A DNA stretch of 64,000 nucleotides from Cognatitamlana onchidii. GTDB taxonomy: Bacteria > Bacteroidota > Bacteroidia > Flavobacteriales > Flavobacteriaceae. Location: assembly GCF_004804355.1 (NCBI RefSeq), contig NZ_SRWZ01000002.1:124001-188000 (forward strand), written 5' to 3'. Made by a program: the position numbers and the translations under genes. Each line of letters begins with the position of its first letter. Position 1 is the stretch's first letter. Under the pieces are notes generated by a model. It saw nothing but the letters and a program-made list of their open reading frames with translations. It was not told the origin of the DNA and searched no databases. Positions 8,492-17,595 of this stretch are shown here, one piece after another.

Positions 8492-8947
8492 ATGAAAGTA
8501 GTTAAGAAAGTATTAATTGGTTTATTGATTATTTTAGGATTATTACAATTTTATAGACCAGAAAAGAATAATGCCAACTTAAGAGAGGTTACAGCATTTG
8601 AAAAAGAGACAAAACCAAGTGCAGAGGTTAAAGCACTGTTAAGTGCCAACTGTTATGATTGCCACAGCAATAAAACGGAATACCCTTGGTATGCCGAAAT
8701 TGCTCCAGTGTCTCTATGGATTGGACATCATATAGAAGAAGGTAACGAGCATTTTAACGTTTCTAAATGGAACTCGTACAGCGATAAAAAGAAAGATCAT
8801 AAGCTTGAAGAATTAATAGAAGAGTTGGAAGAAGGTAAGATGCCTTTAGACTCTTATACTTGGTTACACGGGGAAATAACGCCCCAAGAAAAAGAAGCTT
8901 TAATTGCATGGGCAAAAAAGGCAAGGGGGGCTTTTGAGATTCAATAG
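8492..8947 (+). CDS. Haem-binding domain protein (Haem_bd, CxxCH)
   Basis: A 151-residue protein with an N-terminal membrane anchor (MKVVKKVLIGLLIILGLLQF) and one periplasmic domain holding a c-type haem site CYDCH at about 52-56, followed by NKTEYPWYAEIAPVSLWIGHHIEEGN, the typical sequence of the Haem_bd (PF14376-type) family. The histidines in GHH may provide the distal ligand. It is the last gene of the iron cassette, four bases after the receptor stop. A redox step such as reduction of imported ferric iron is possible but inferred; family members are often near cytochromes and receptors in Bacteroidota. Confidence 0.85.
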   Translation: MKVVKKVLIGLLIILGLLQFYRPEKNNANLREVTAFEKETKPSAEVKALLSANCYDCHSNKTEYPWYAEIAPVSLWIGHHIEEGNEHFNVSKWNSYSDKKKDHKLEELIEELEEGKMPLDSYTWLHGEITPQEKEALIAWAKKARGAFEIQ

Positions 8948-9031
8948 ACTTATTTGATATTACAAAAATAGTTGTACTTTTTCTATTGATTTCTTAACAG
9001 ATTTTAAGAGCTTAAATCCGTAATTAAATTG

Positions 9032-9039
9032 TATATTTG
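9032..9039 (+). promoter_or_regulatory. -7 element of guaB
   Basis: TATATTTG, exact TAnnTTTG, 26 bp upstream of the guaB ATG. No clear -33 TTTG at the preferred spacing. Confidence 0.65.
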
Positions 9040-9042
9040 CAC

Positions 9043-9062
9043 GCAATTATAACTGTAATTGC
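9043..9062 (+). repeat. Inverted repeat in the guaB leader
   Basis: GCAATTA (9043-9049) and TAATTGC (9056-9062) are a perfect 7-bp inverted repeat with a 6-base spacer, lying between the predicted transcription start and the ATG at 9066. It could be an operator or a translation-blocking hairpin. Confidence 0.5.
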
Positions 9063-9065
9063 AAC

Positions 9066-10538
9066 ATGACTGCACATCAAAACAAAATTGTTGGAGAAGG
9101 TTTAACCTACGACGACGTTCTATTAGTTCCAGCTTTTTCAGAGGTTTTACCAAGAGAAGTTAGTATAAAAACTAAGTTTACCAGAAACATTACCATTAAT
9201 GTACCGATTATATCTGCCGCCATGGATACGGTAACTGAGAGTAAAATGGCTATTGCTATGGCTCAAGAAGGAGGGATTGGCGTTTTACATAAAAATATGA
9301 CTATCGAGGCACAGGCCATGAAGGTTAGAAAGGTGAAGCGTGCCGAAAGTGGAATGATAATTGACCCAGTTACTTTGCCTCTAAAGGCTAAAGTAAAACA
9401 CGCAAAGAGGTATATGGCCGAGTATGGTATTGGCGGTATTCCTATTGTTGATGATCTGGGTATTTTAAAAGGCATTGTTACCAACCGTGATTTGCGTTTT
9501 GAACATGATAATAAGCGACCAATTACTGAAGTAATGACCAGTGAAAACTTGGTAACGGCCGCAGTTGGTACCTCCCTTCAAGATGCAGAAAAAATTCTTC
9601 AAAAACATAAGATTGAGAAGTTATTGATTGTTGATGATGGCTATAAGTTATCAGGTTTAATTACTTTTAGAGATATTACAAAACTTAGTCAGAAACCGAA
9701 TGCTAACAAAGACAAGTATGGTCGTTTAAGAGTTGCTGCGGCTATTGGTGTTACTGGTGATGCTGTTGAAAGAGCAGAAGCTCTAGTAAACGCTGGTGTA
9801 GATGCGGTTGTTATTGATACAGCACACGGACATACAAAAGGTGTGGTTGGAGTTTTAAAAGAAATAAAAACAAAGTTTCCTGAATTAGATGTTATTGTTG
9901 GTAATATCGCAACTGGTGCAGCGGCTAAGTATTTAGTAGAGGCTGGGGCAGATGCGGTAAAAGTGGGTATAGGGCCAGGTTCAATTTGTACAACTCGTGT
10001 TGTAGCAGGTGTAGGTTTTCCTCAATTCTCGGCAGTATTAGAAGTGTCGGCGGCTATAAAAGGAACAGGTGTACCCGTAATTGCAGATGGTGGTATTAGA
10101 TATACTGGTGATATTCCTAAGGCTATTGCAGCTGGAGCAGATACTGTTATGTTGGGGTCTCTTTTAGCTGGAACCAAAGAATCGCCTGGTGAGACAATAA
10201 TTTATGAAGGAAGAAAATTCAAATCTTATAGAGGTATGGGCTCTGTCGAGGCTATGAAACAAGGAAGTAAAGACCGCTATTTTCAAGATGTTGAAGACGA
10301 CATAAAGAAGCTAGTTCCAGAGGGTATTGTAGGAAGAGTACCTTACAAAGGAGAATTGTATGAAAGTATACATCAATTTATTGGTGGTTTACGTGCAGGA
10401 ATGGGATATTGTGGTGCGAAAGATATAGATACACTAAAAGAATCGGGGCAGTTTGTAAAAATTACGGCTAGTGGTATTAATGAGAGTCACCCTCATGATG
10501 TAACCATCACAAAAGAGTCACCTAACTATTCAAGATAA
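9066..10538 (+). CDS. guaB: Inosine-5'-monophosphate dehydrogenase
   Basis: A 490-residue IMP dehydrogenase, oxidising IMP to XMP with NAD+, the rate-limiting step of guanine nucleotide synthesis. The TIM barrel is interrupted by a tandem CBS pair (about 95-210, ending [11 protein letters not shown]). The catalytic loop [15 protein letters not shown] holds the active cysteine near residue 308; the [14 protein letters not shown] and RGMGSVEAM stretches bind phosphate and form the flap region. Length is standard. guaA lies 27 kb away in this window, so the two are not in one operon. The leader contains a perfect inverted repeat that may serve regulation, and the gene ends at a strong bidirectional terminator. 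Confidence 0.97.
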   Translation: MTAHQNKIVGEGLTYDDVLLVPAFSEVLPREVSIKTKFTRNITINVPIISAAMDTVTESKMAIAMAQEGGIGVLHKNMTIEAQAMKVRKVKRAESGMIIDPVTLPLKAKVKHAKRYMAEYGIGGIPIVDDLGILKGIVTNRDLRFEHDNKRPITEVMTSENLVTAAVGTSLQDAEKILQKHKIEKLLIVDDGYKLSGLITFRDITKLSQKPNANKDKYGRLRVAAAIGVTGDAVERAEALVNAGVDAVVIDTAHGHTKGVVGVLKEIKTKFPELDVIVGNIATGAAAKYLVEAGADAVKVGIGPGSICTTRVVAGVGFPQFSAVLEVSAAIKGTGVPVIADGGIRYTGDIPKAIAAGADTVMLGSLLAGTKESPGETIIYEGRKFKSYRGMGSVEAMKQGSKDRYFQDVEDDIKKLVPEGIVGRVPYKGELYESIHQFIGGLRAGMGYCGAKDIDTLKESGQFVKITASGINESHPHDVTITKESPNYSR

Positions 10539-10563
10539 AGCTTTTTAAGAATAATTAATTTTG

Positions 10564-10594
10564 AAAAGTCACACATAGCCTATGTGTGACTTTT
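10564..10594. terminator. Bidirectional terminator between guaB and the patatin gene
   Basis: AAAAGTCACACATA (10564-10577), three-base loop, TATGTGTGACTTTT (10581-10594): a perfect 14-bp stem with A-run and T-run flanks, serving both convergent genes. Confidence 0.9.
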
Positions 10595-10622
10595 TTATGA
10601 CTATAATACAGTTTTAAAGTGC

Positions 10623-12938
10623 TTATTCTGGGATTTTTAAATTAAGGCCTACACTAAAAAATAAAGGGATTTCATTAATTTGATTTACATAAGAAATATC
10701 AAAATTTACGGGACCAAGAATAGAATGATACGCAAAGGTAGAACCTGCAGTAAAAAGCATACTGGTTTCTGAGGTTTCTGTCCAATTACCACTAGAAGAT
10801 AAAATATTCTTAAAGTAGTCTGCGGTGGTCCCAAAACCTACAGAAACGAAGTTAGTATAAGGGGTAATATAAATATGCCTCATAGGATTAATCTGCATAC
10901 CTAAATGGGCTTTTATAAATTGAGTACAAATAAGATGAGAATCGCCTAAGCCACTTAAATTATATGAATCTCTTCTGTTAAGAGGTAAGTTACCTCCTAA
11001 ATTGTACTGAGCTCCAACCCCATATTGAGAAAACGAAAGTTTAGAAGATTGCTCAGTATCTATAAAGGTTAACCCAGTAGTACCTCTCAAAACTAACGAA
11101 AGCGTAGGTTTAAGCGGGATACGCTTTTCAATATCAAAACTAAATTTTATAAAACCATTAGTATCTCCTGAAACATTGTCTTCAAAATTTTCATCAAACT
11201 GAACATTCACTCTATGTAAAATAGACCGTGCTAAGCGAGTCTTTAAAGCTGTTCCATGTTTTGGAAAAAACACAGATTCCATGCTATTTTTCATAAAATA
11301 AACACTTAATTCTATATTATCACTGGTGTAGCGTCTTAGGTCATAAATATTATTGTTAACACTGGGGTCAAGTATGGGTTTAGTTTTATTATGCTCATAA
11401 TTAACGTCCACTCCAAAATAATCAGATAAAGGATTAATATCCCTATTAAACTGAACATTCGACTTGAAAAACGAACTTTTTAATTCTTCTCCTAAATTAC
11501 CACCAACATAATAACTCTGTTTTGTTCTTTGACCAAAAGTCTGAGCTCGCCACCACCATTTTTTAGTATCTCCGATGTTTTGTTGATACTCCAATCTTAA
11601 TTTAGGCTGTTCGGCGATATCAGCTCCTATAAGTAGACGAGAAGAATATCCCAATATGTTTCTTCCTGTATAGTTAAGAACTAAACCAACACCTTGTCTC
11701 GTGTCGTAGTGTATAGTACCGTTAATTTGATTTCTAGCTTTTTCATAGCAGGTCAGCACAAGTGTAGTTTTATCTTCTGTAATTTTCGGTTTATAGGTTA
11801 TTTGGTTAAAAATTTCGGTGCCCATAGCCCTATCAATGGCTTGGGCTAAATGTTCTGGTGTGTACGGTTTGTTTGGAAGAATATGCATTCGAGCCTTTAA
11901 TAAACTCATATTTTCACGACTAACACCTTGATATTCAATGTCGTTAAATGTAATTTCGTTGCCAATATCAGGTAGTTTATGTGTTCTTTTTGGGTACTTT
12001 TTAAGTTTTTCTGATAAAGCCACTAGATGAGGTAGTTTCTTTTGACTTTCAATACGACCTTGCGTATAAATTTCTGGCGATTTAGCAAAATCTTGAGTTG
12101 AGTATGTAAGGTTAGGGTAATGGTCTATTAATATATCGCACAAGGCCTGATTGTCAGGGTTTTTTAGGTTACTAGTCATCATGGATGTTTGAAACAATAT
12201 GGTGGTAATATCATTAAGCCTTTCTATGGGTTCCATTCCACCACCTACATCGCTACCAATAATAATATCTGCTCCTAAGCGTTTAGCAACATCGGTTGGA
12301 AAATTGTTTAAAACACCACCATCGACCAAAAGCGTGCCATTATACTTAACAGGTTCAAAAACACTAGGAATAGACATACTTGCTCTAATAGCTAAACTCA
12401 AAGAACCATCCTTAATCACTATTTCTTTGCCATGCACCAAGTCGGTAGTGACCGAACGAAATGGAATAGGTAACTCATCAAAATCTTGGACTTTATATAC
12501 AGGAAATAATAAAGTTGAAAGCAATTCACGTAAGTTCTGATCTTTTAGTAGGGCTGGTTTTACTTTAGGCTTTCCATCAATAACATCTAAATTTACTAAG
12601 TACCTGTTAAATTCACTTTTTTCTTCTACACCAACATCACTTAGAGCTATGGTTCCACCAAGAATATCATTCCAATTAACTTGCATGGTGAGTTTTTCAA
12701 TTTCATCACCAGAATAACCAGCAGCATATAGTCCCCCAATAACACTACCCATACTGGTCCCGACAACCAAATCAGGAACAATACCCAAGCTATCAAGTTT
12801 TTGTAATACGGGAATATGTGCAACACCTTTGGCGCCTCCACCACTTAGAACAAGAGCAACTTTAGGTTTTTTATCTTGTTGTGCCGAACCTATTAAACAG
12901 GCTAGTACTAAACTTAAAAGGGCAAATTTGCGTTTCAT
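10623..12938 (-). CDS. Patatin-like phospholipase fused to an outer-membrane beta-barrel
   Basis: A 771-residue protein with signal peptide (about 1-20). Residues 26-310 form a patatin domain: oxyanion motif GGGAKG at 33-38, nucleophile motif GTSMG (Ser62) and the catalytic dyad DGG at 206-208, all intact, so lipid acyl-hydrolase activity is expected. After a linker a POTRA-like segment (about 315-395) precedes a BamA/TamA-type 16-strand barrel to the C-terminus. This patatin-POTRA-barrel order resembles PlpD-type (type Vd) autotransporters, placing the hydrolase at the outer membrane. The gene stands alone between guaB and a metal operon. Whether the patatin part faces outside or the periplasm is unknown. 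Confidence 0.9.
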   Translation of the reverse strand: MKRKFALLSLVLACLIGSAQQDKKPKVALVLSGGGAKGVAHIPVLQKLDSLGIVPDLVVGTSMGSVIGGLYAAGYSGDEIEKLTMQVNWNDILGGTIALSDVGVEEKSEFNRYLVNLDVIDGKPKVKPALLKDQNLRELLSTLLFPVYKVQDFDELPIPFRSVTTDLVHGKEIVIKDGSLSLAIRASMSIPSVFEPVKYNGTLLVDGGVLNNFPTDVAKRLGADIIIGSDVGGGMEPIERLNDITTILFQTSMMTSNLKNPDNQALCDILIDHYPNLTYSTQDFAKSPEIYTQGRIESQKKLPHLVALSEKLKKYPKRTHKLPDIGNEITFNDIEYQGVSRENMSLLKARMHILPNKPYTPEHLAQAIDRAMGTEIFNQITYKPKITEDKTTLVLTCYEKARNQINGTIHYDTRQGVGLVLNYTGRNILGYSSRLLIGADIAEQPKLRLEYQQNIGDTKKWWWRAQTFGQRTKQSYYVGGNLGEELKSSFFKSNVQFNRDINPLSDYFGVDVNYEHNKTKPILDPSVNNNIYDLRRYTSDNIELSVYFMKNSMESVFFPKHGTALKTRLARSILHRVNVQFDENFEDNVSGDTNGFIKFSFDIEKRIPLKPTLSLVLRGTTGLTFIDTEQSSKLSFSQYGVGAQYNLGGNLPLNRRDSYNLSGLGDSHLICTQFIKAHLGMQINPMRHIYITPYTNFVSVGFGTTADYFKNILSSSGNWTETSETSMLFTAGSTFAYHSILGPVNFDISYVNQINEIPLFFSVGLNLKIPE

Positions 12939-13123
12939 AAAAGAAAATAATGATAAACTAAAATAGTATAATTTCGTTTTATAATTTACTTTTTAGTGAT
13001 TTAAAGTGTATTTCTAAATCACGCATGTTGATTTCGTTTTATTTTCTAAAAGCATTTAGTGTTAAGTCATTATTTTTTGCACCTCTTAGGCTTGGTCATT
13101 TTGTTTTTGGATGAGATAAGCAC

Positions 13124-13158
13124 AAAAAAAAGACTGCTTAATTAAGCAGCCTTTTTTA
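13124..13158 (-). terminator. Terminator of the receptor/lipoprotein operon
   Basis: Perfect 16-bp palindrome CTGCTTAATTAAGCAG (13134-13149) flanked by AAAAAAG and CTTTTTT. On the minus strand it follows the lipoprotein gene ending at 13184. Confidence 0.85.
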
Positions 13159-13183
13159 TGATGATACAAAGTAATTCTAGTTA

Positions 13184-13756
13184 CTATTTAATTTCAACAC
13201 CTGAGAACGTGATGTTCAAGTCTTCAGAACCGCCTGTCACAGAACCCCATTCGTCAGAATCATCGGCTCCTTCTGGTTCATGTACTAAAGTGATATTTAC
13301 TTTGCCTGTACCTGCAGCACCAGCATCCCAAGTTGTTTTTACACCTAGTTTATTGCCGTCGGCAGCATCTATATCATCAGCATCTCTAGTCATGGTTAAA
13401 TTCATATCATTTACAGCATATACAAAAAAGTGCTCATCTGCTTCTGGGATAATATCGTCATTTAAAATGTCATCTGCAGGAGTTTCAGTTTCGTTTGTTA
13501 ATGCAAGACTAAGTGAATATGTAGCGTTGGCCTTAAAACTTCCTTCAACTACCTCTGTTGAAGCGCCATCCTGGCCATCAGGAGCCACGCTAGTCATAAT
13601 AACAGTATTTGTAGCGTCTGCAACATTTGCAAAAGTTAAGATAACATTGGTAATTAATTCTTCTTCAAGAACTGGAGGTGGCGTGTCATCATCAGAACAT
13701 GAGGTTACAAGCGTTAAGCAAAAAATCGCTCCGATAAAAAATTTAGTAGATTTCAT
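13184..13756 (-). CDS. Lipoprotein partner of the ZnuD-like receptor
   Basis: I place the start at 13756, where MKSTKFFIGAIFCLTLVTSC is a clean lipoprotein signal; an in-frame ATG 30 bases upstream would add an unlikely extension. The mature protein (about 170 residues) is acidic, with a poly-Asp/Pro linker SDDDTPPPV after the cysteine and a beta-rich domain containing ITNVILTFANVAD, DEHFFVYAVNDMNLTMTRDAD and NITLVHEPEG. In flavobacterial genomes proteins of this type accompany TonB-dependent receptors and have been labelled type 1 periplasmic binding fold proteins, although no classic binding-protein fold is evident here. It follows the receptor gene by 64 bases, so a surface or periplasmic co-factor of metal uptake is likely by context only. 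Confidence 0.75.
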   Translation of the reverse strand: MKSTKFFIGAIFCLTLVTSCSDDDTPPPVLEEELITNVILTFANVADATNTVIMTSVAPDGQDGASTEVVEGSFKANATYSLSLALTNETETPADDILNDDIIPEADEHFFVYAVNDMNLTMTRDADDIDAADGNKLGVKTTWDAGAAGTGKVNITLVHEPEGADDSDEWGSVTGGSEDLNITFSGVEIK

Positions 13757-13820
13757 AAAATTTGAAGTTAAATAATTGATTTTCATTGTTTTAAATTTTT
13801 GGGTATTTATATTAAATGTA

Positions 13821-16217
13821 TTAGTAATTAAGTTGTAATTGTAATGTTATATTACGGCCTAAGTCATCAGCAAAAAAGCGTAACTGATTCAAATAATTTC
13901 TATAAGAAGTATCTAACAGATTATTAATTCCTAACGCGATATTTAGACTTGTCGTTGCGCTAAGCGAAAAAGAAGCTTCACTATAAAAATGTAATAAATG
14001 ATAAGCTGGTGGCGGGCTGCTAATATCAATAGTTATCATCTCTCCAGTAAGCTGATCTTCAACTTCAAAATTGAAATTGGGATATTCATTCTGTTCGGCT
14101 ACCCATTCTGATTTTAGGCTAGCTGAAAAGTTATGCCATGCTGTATTGTTGTAGGTAATTTGATTTATAGTATTAAACGGAGGCATATCAATTAAAGGGA
14201 GGTCGTTTTTAAGGTCATAACCTTTTATAAACGACGTTTTGTTTTGAATATGCCAACTATTTGTGAAGCTATAAGTTGCATTTATATCAACACCAAACAT
14301 TTCAGCATTGGTTTGTTGATATTCCCAATAGGGAAAGGGGCCTCTTATGGTACTTATCAAGTCGAAGGGTCTTAAGAATATAAAACCATCAATTTGATTA
14401 TAAAACACTTCTCCAGAGAAATTGAAGTTGGATGAACTGTAGTTGTAAGATCCTGAAATTCTATTAGAGACCTCTTTGTTAAATCTAAGATCACCGAGTT
14501 CAAATCGCGCTGCAGAATGATGTAAGCCATCGCTAAATAATTCGGATGGATTAGGTGGTCTGCTAGCGAGGGCATAATTTCCTATGATATAACTTTTGCG
14601 ATTCAGATAGTATTTTGCCCCAATAGAAGCCGAGATGTTATGATAATCAAAAATAGGATTAGTCAAATATTGGGTTGGCAATTCTTCAATAATGATGTTT
14701 GAAAAATCTTCGTCATAACCCCGTTCTTCCCATCTGGACTTGCGGTAATACTTTTTCGCATTTATTCTATTAAAGTCATAACGGGTGCCTGCATCTACAA
14801 TTAAATTATTGTCTATGCGCCATTCCGTAGTTGTGTATATTCCGAAATCGTAAGTATTGTAATCAGGGATTAGTCGTCTCACTCCAGTATCTGGGTTGGC
14901 GAAATTATTTTGATAGCGCCCCATTAAACCAAAATTAACTTTTCGGCTTAGATTTGTATCCAGATTAACATCGGCCAAAACCGTGTGAGTTTGGAGGGTT
15001 AAATCTACTGCCGGGACGTCCCTTCTATCTCCAATTCTAACATCAAATTCAAGACGTTTATTATTTTGATAGTCGTATTGAAATGTAAGTTTTCCAAAGT
15101 TTTGAAAACGCTTGAAATAATTTGCCTTTGCTAAATGGTGTGTTATCTCTTGCTTTGGTGCATTAATGTCGTAGCTAAAGTCTTCGATTACGGTAGGTTG
15201 TCCAGAATTTATGGCGCGCTCAAGGTCATATACACTACCAATGTGGGATGCTTTTAAAATACCAATTTCATTATGTAAATAACTATAATACAGTTCAAAG
15301 CCTGATGGAAACTTGTTTTGTCCTAGTCGCACCGATACGCCTTTAGAATCTAGGCCAGTATTAGTAAGGTTATAATCGGGGGCATTAAAATCTCCATTTC
15401 TTTTATAAGAACCTTGCAATTGGGTAAACCACCCCGAATTATAGTTTTTGTTTAAAGAAGATGATACATTGTAGCCGCGTCCATTAGTTTGTCCCCCCAA
15501 AATAGTACGCCCATAAAGGGTGTCTTTACGAATAATTTTTCCTGGTTTTATTACAACAACGCCTCCAATGGCGTCACCCCCATACGCTAAAGCCCCCGAT
15601 CCTTTAATAACCGAAATTTGACTTGCACTATTAATGTCAATATTTGGAGCATGTTCAATTCCCCATTCTTGATCTTGCAAACGCACGCTATTATTAAGAA
15701 TTAGAACTCTACTACTGTGTAGACCGTTTATCATGGGTTTTACGATAGTGCTACCCGTATTTATGGAAGACACGCCAGGCACTTCCTTTAGGGCGTCACC
15801 TACACTTAAGTTACTGTAACGTATTAGAACATCTTCTTTAATAACCGTTTCTTGAGCAGTTTTAGTAGTCTTGTTCCCTTTGCTTTTTAAACTAACTTCG
15901 TCTAACTCCTCTAAATGATGTTCCATATTTATCTCTTTAAAGGTGTCTCCAATAATATCAATTTCGACATGTTTAGTTTCACAGCCTACATGAGATATAA
16001 CCAGGTTGAGTTTACCATTACAAAGGTTTTTAATAGAAAATTTACCATTGACGTCTGCTGTAGTATAATTATCTTGTGTTTGAATATATACGGTTGCACC
16101 AGACATTGGTGTACTATCATGATAATCTATTACCTTACCGATAAAAGTGTATGTACAATTTTGAGCATTGGTATAGCCAAAAAAGCATAGAGCCACAATC
16201 AATAAATTGTGCTTCAT
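13821..16217 (-). CDS. TonB-dependent receptor, ZnuD-like
   Basis: A 798-residue outer-membrane receptor: signal peptide (1-18, ending TNAQ), CarboxypepD_reg-like domain (about 22-100), plug (about 120-225, with VPGVSSINTGSTIVKPMINGL and VIKGSGALAYGGDAIGGVVVI) and a 22-strand barrel. The barrel segment RPPNPSELFSDGLHHSAARFELGD resembles the His-containing stretch of ZnuD-type zinc/haem receptors, and the upstream gene encodes a His/Cys-rich small protein, so zinc or another transition metal is the likeliest substrate. This is inference from motif and context. It is followed by a lipoprotein gene in the same operon. Confidence 0.88.
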   Translation of the reverse strand: MKHNLLIVALCFFGYTNAQNCTYTFIGKVIDYHDSTPMSGATVYIQTQDNYTTADVNGKFSIKNLCNGKLNLVISHVGCETKHVEIDIIGDTFKEINMEHHLEELDEVSLKSKGNKTTKTAQETVIKEDVLIRYSNLSVGDALKEVPGVSSINTGSTIVKPMINGLHSSRVLILNNSVRLQDQEWGIEHAPNIDINSASQISVIKGSGALAYGGDAIGGVVVIKPGKIIRKDTLYGRTILGGQTNGRGYNVSSSLNKNYNSGWFTQLQGSYKRNGDFNAPDYNLTNTGLDSKGVSVRLGQNKFPSGFELYYSYLHNEIGILKASHIGSVYDLERAINSGQPTVIEDFSYDINAPKQEITHHLAKANYFKRFQNFGKLTFQYDYQNNKRLEFDVRIGDRRDVPAVDLTLQTHTVLADVNLDTNLSRKVNFGLMGRYQNNFANPDTGVRRLIPDYNTYDFGIYTTTEWRIDNNLIVDAGTRYDFNRINAKKYYRKSRWEERGYDEDFSNIIIEELPTQYLTNPIFDYHNISASIGAKYYLNRKSYIIGNYALASRPPNPSELFSDGLHHSAARFELGDLRFNKEVSNRISGSYNYSSSNFNFSGEVFYNQIDGFIFLRPFDLISTIRGPFPYWEYQQTNAEMFGVDINATYSFTNSWHIQNKTSFIKGYDLKNDLPLIDMPPFNTINQITYNNTAWHNFSASLKSEWVAEQNEYPNFNFEVEDQLTGEMITIDISSPPPAYHLLHFYSEASFSLSATTSLNIALGINNLLDTSYRNYLNQLRFFADDLGRNITLQLQLNY

Positions 16218-16264
16218 TATGTTATGTGTTTAATTGTATTTGTTTCTTGGTTTAAAGTGGGGTA

Positions 16265-16597
16265 CTAAACCAGAACGGGAGGCCCTCGAAGCGAGCCAGA
16301 TAAAACATAAGAGCTATAAAAGAACTGATATGTTGAAGAGGGAATCTCAAAATTATTAACTAAAAAAATACTTAGATTATAGTTTTGAGTTTTTAGACAA
16401 TATTGTTGAAGATTATATTTATAGAAAGTACAATCTAATTCACACTTATGAAAATTAGGAACATCGGTTTTTTCACATAAATTATGTTCGTGATGTTCAA
16501 ATGAATGAACCAGTTTTATGGTTGCAGGGGCTAGTAGTATCAACACAATTAAAGTTGATACTATCTTAAAAACAATATGTTTTTTAAGTTCTTGCAA
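16265..16597 (-). CDS. Small His/Cys-rich membrane or periplasmic protein
   Basis: A 110-residue protein not assigned to a named family. One N-terminal hydrophobic segment (about 9-30) is a signal anchor, followed by a dense cluster of possible metal ligands: H31, H35, H36, H38, C41, H50, C52, C56, C67. The tail ends in LRGPPVLV. The start is TTG, directly abutting the TAA of the upstream DUF6787 gene (TAATTG junction), with no alternative Met in the N-terminal region, so termination-reinitiation is likely. It precedes the ZnuD-like receptor by 47 bases. A role in metal sensing, binding or hand-over is suggested by context and ligands, not shown. Confidence 0.7.
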   Translation of the reverse strand: MQELKKHIVFKIVSTLIVLILLAPATIKLVHSFEHHEHNLCEKTDVPNFHKCELDCTFYKYNLQQYCLKTQNYNLSIFLVNNFEIPSSTYQFFYSSYVLSGSLRGPPVLV

Positions 16598-16900
16598 TTA
16601 ATCTATAAAACGTTTTAATCCTATTCTTCGCAGCATTTTCTTTTCGAAATTCCAAAAGAACTTATATTGACCAAAAACCCATCCAAAAAATACCAACATA
16701 AATTGGTAAAGCACAAATAGCAGTAGTATTCTTATGATCCAATACCCAAATCCTCCAAAGTTTTCGGTGCTGATGTTTAAAAAACCTAAAATGGGTTTTC
16801 CTATATATGAAGCTGTAGAACCTGTAATAGCAAAAACAATCATAATAACAACGATTTGCCAATTGTGTTCAATGCCCCAACGTTCTTTTAACTTTTTCAA
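16598..16900 (-). CDS. DUF6787-type membrane protein
   Basis: A 100-residue protein with two hydrophobic helices (about 15-35 and 50-73) and a basic C-terminal tail (FEKKMLRRIGLKRFID). WGIEHNWQIVVIMIVFAITGSTA is typical of the DUF6787 family found in flavobacteria beside DUF6146. No function is known. It lies between DUF6146 and the His/Cys-rich gene, sharing a stop/start junction with the latter, so the group is read as one operon with the receptor. Confidence 0.75.
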   Translation of the reverse strand: MKKLKERWGIEHNWQIVVIMIVFAITGSTASYIGKPILGFLNISTENFGGFGYWIIRILLLFVLYQFMLVFFGWVFGQYKFFWNFEKKMLRRIGLKRFID

Positions 16901-16936
16901 AATTTAAAATTTGAAGCAAAAATAAATAAAACATAA

Positions 16937-17389
16937 TTAAATACGAGGCACAAATGGTCCTAATCTTTGATTGTAGGTTAACTGAAAGTAAATAAAGTAA
17001 TTGTAAAGTAAGTAATTTACTTCATAACCATAGTCAATTGTAGGTTGATAATCTATTTGAAGTTCGTATAGGTTTCGATTAAACAATTGCGGTTGTAAGA
17101 CACGTTGGTTCCATTCCATGACCATAAGTCTGTTTCTATTTTCCAAAAAACCTTGAGAGTAGTAACCTCTTGGTCGTGCGATGGCATTTACCCAATAATT
17201 GAAACCAGGTTCAATAATAATGATTTCATATTCTAGCTTTTCGTTTTCAATTACAACGGTGTCGTTAGTTTTTAAAGCCTCTATTTTTTCGTCGGATAAT
17301 TTTTGAGACGTTGAGGGTGAACTTGGTTTTGACGTATTACAAGCGAACGCCAGAAGAATTACAACGAAGAGATACAATACATTTTTCAT
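16937..17389 (-). CDS. DUF6146 lipoprotein
   Basis: A 150-residue lipoprotein with signal MKNVLYLFVVILLAFAC (cysteine 17). The conserved body includes EIIIIEPGFNYWVNAIARPRGYYSQ, NRLMVMEWNQRVLQP and the tyrosine/asparagine-rich NYLLYNYFIYFQLTYNQRLG, matching the DUF6146 family of Bacteroidota. Function unknown. It is the first gene of the minus-strand operon and has a -7 element at 17412-17419. Confidence 0.78.
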   Translation of the reverse strand: MKNVLYLFVVILLAFACNTSKPSSPSTSQKLSDEKIEALKTNDTVVIENEKLEYEIIIIEPGFNYWVNAIARPRGYYSQGFLENRNRLMVMEWNQRVLQPQLFNRNLYELQIDYQPTIDYGYEVNYLLYNYFIYFQLTYNQRLGPFVPRI

Positions 17390-17411
17390 TTTCCTTTAAT
17401 TTATGTTCCCT

Positions 17412-17419
17412 CAAATATA
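17412..17419 (-). promoter_or_regulatory. -7 element of the DUF6146-receptor operon
   Basis: CAAATATA on the plus strand is TATATTTG on the minus strand, an exact TAnnTTTG match 22 bases upstream of the DUF6146 ATG at 17389. Confidence 0.6.
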
Positions 17420-17536
17420 AAGTGCACATGCTTTTTATAAAAGGTGCAATGAGCATAGGGGCCTTCTCAATGAGTTAACCAAAAAAAATATACAAAATTC
17501 TTCTGCTCTGACAATTTTATTTAAATAGACTTTAAC

Positions 17537-17566
17537 AAAAAAGCTAAACCTAAAGAGGTTTAGCTT
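17537..17566 (-). terminator. Terminator of the DUF937 gene
   Basis: AAGCTAAACCT (17541-17551), 4-base loop, AGGTTTAGCTT (17556-17566); an A-run on the low-coordinate side gives the T-run on the minus strand. Confidence 0.85.
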
Positions 17567-17595
17567 GAAAAATAATGTCTCGTGATCTTACTTAC

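Noticed and set aside
13158-13775. 205-codon plus-strand ORF opposite the minus-strand lipoprotein
   Set aside because: It is the antisense shadow of a gene with a clear lipoprotein signal and terminator; its Ser/Pro/Ala-rich product has no domain.
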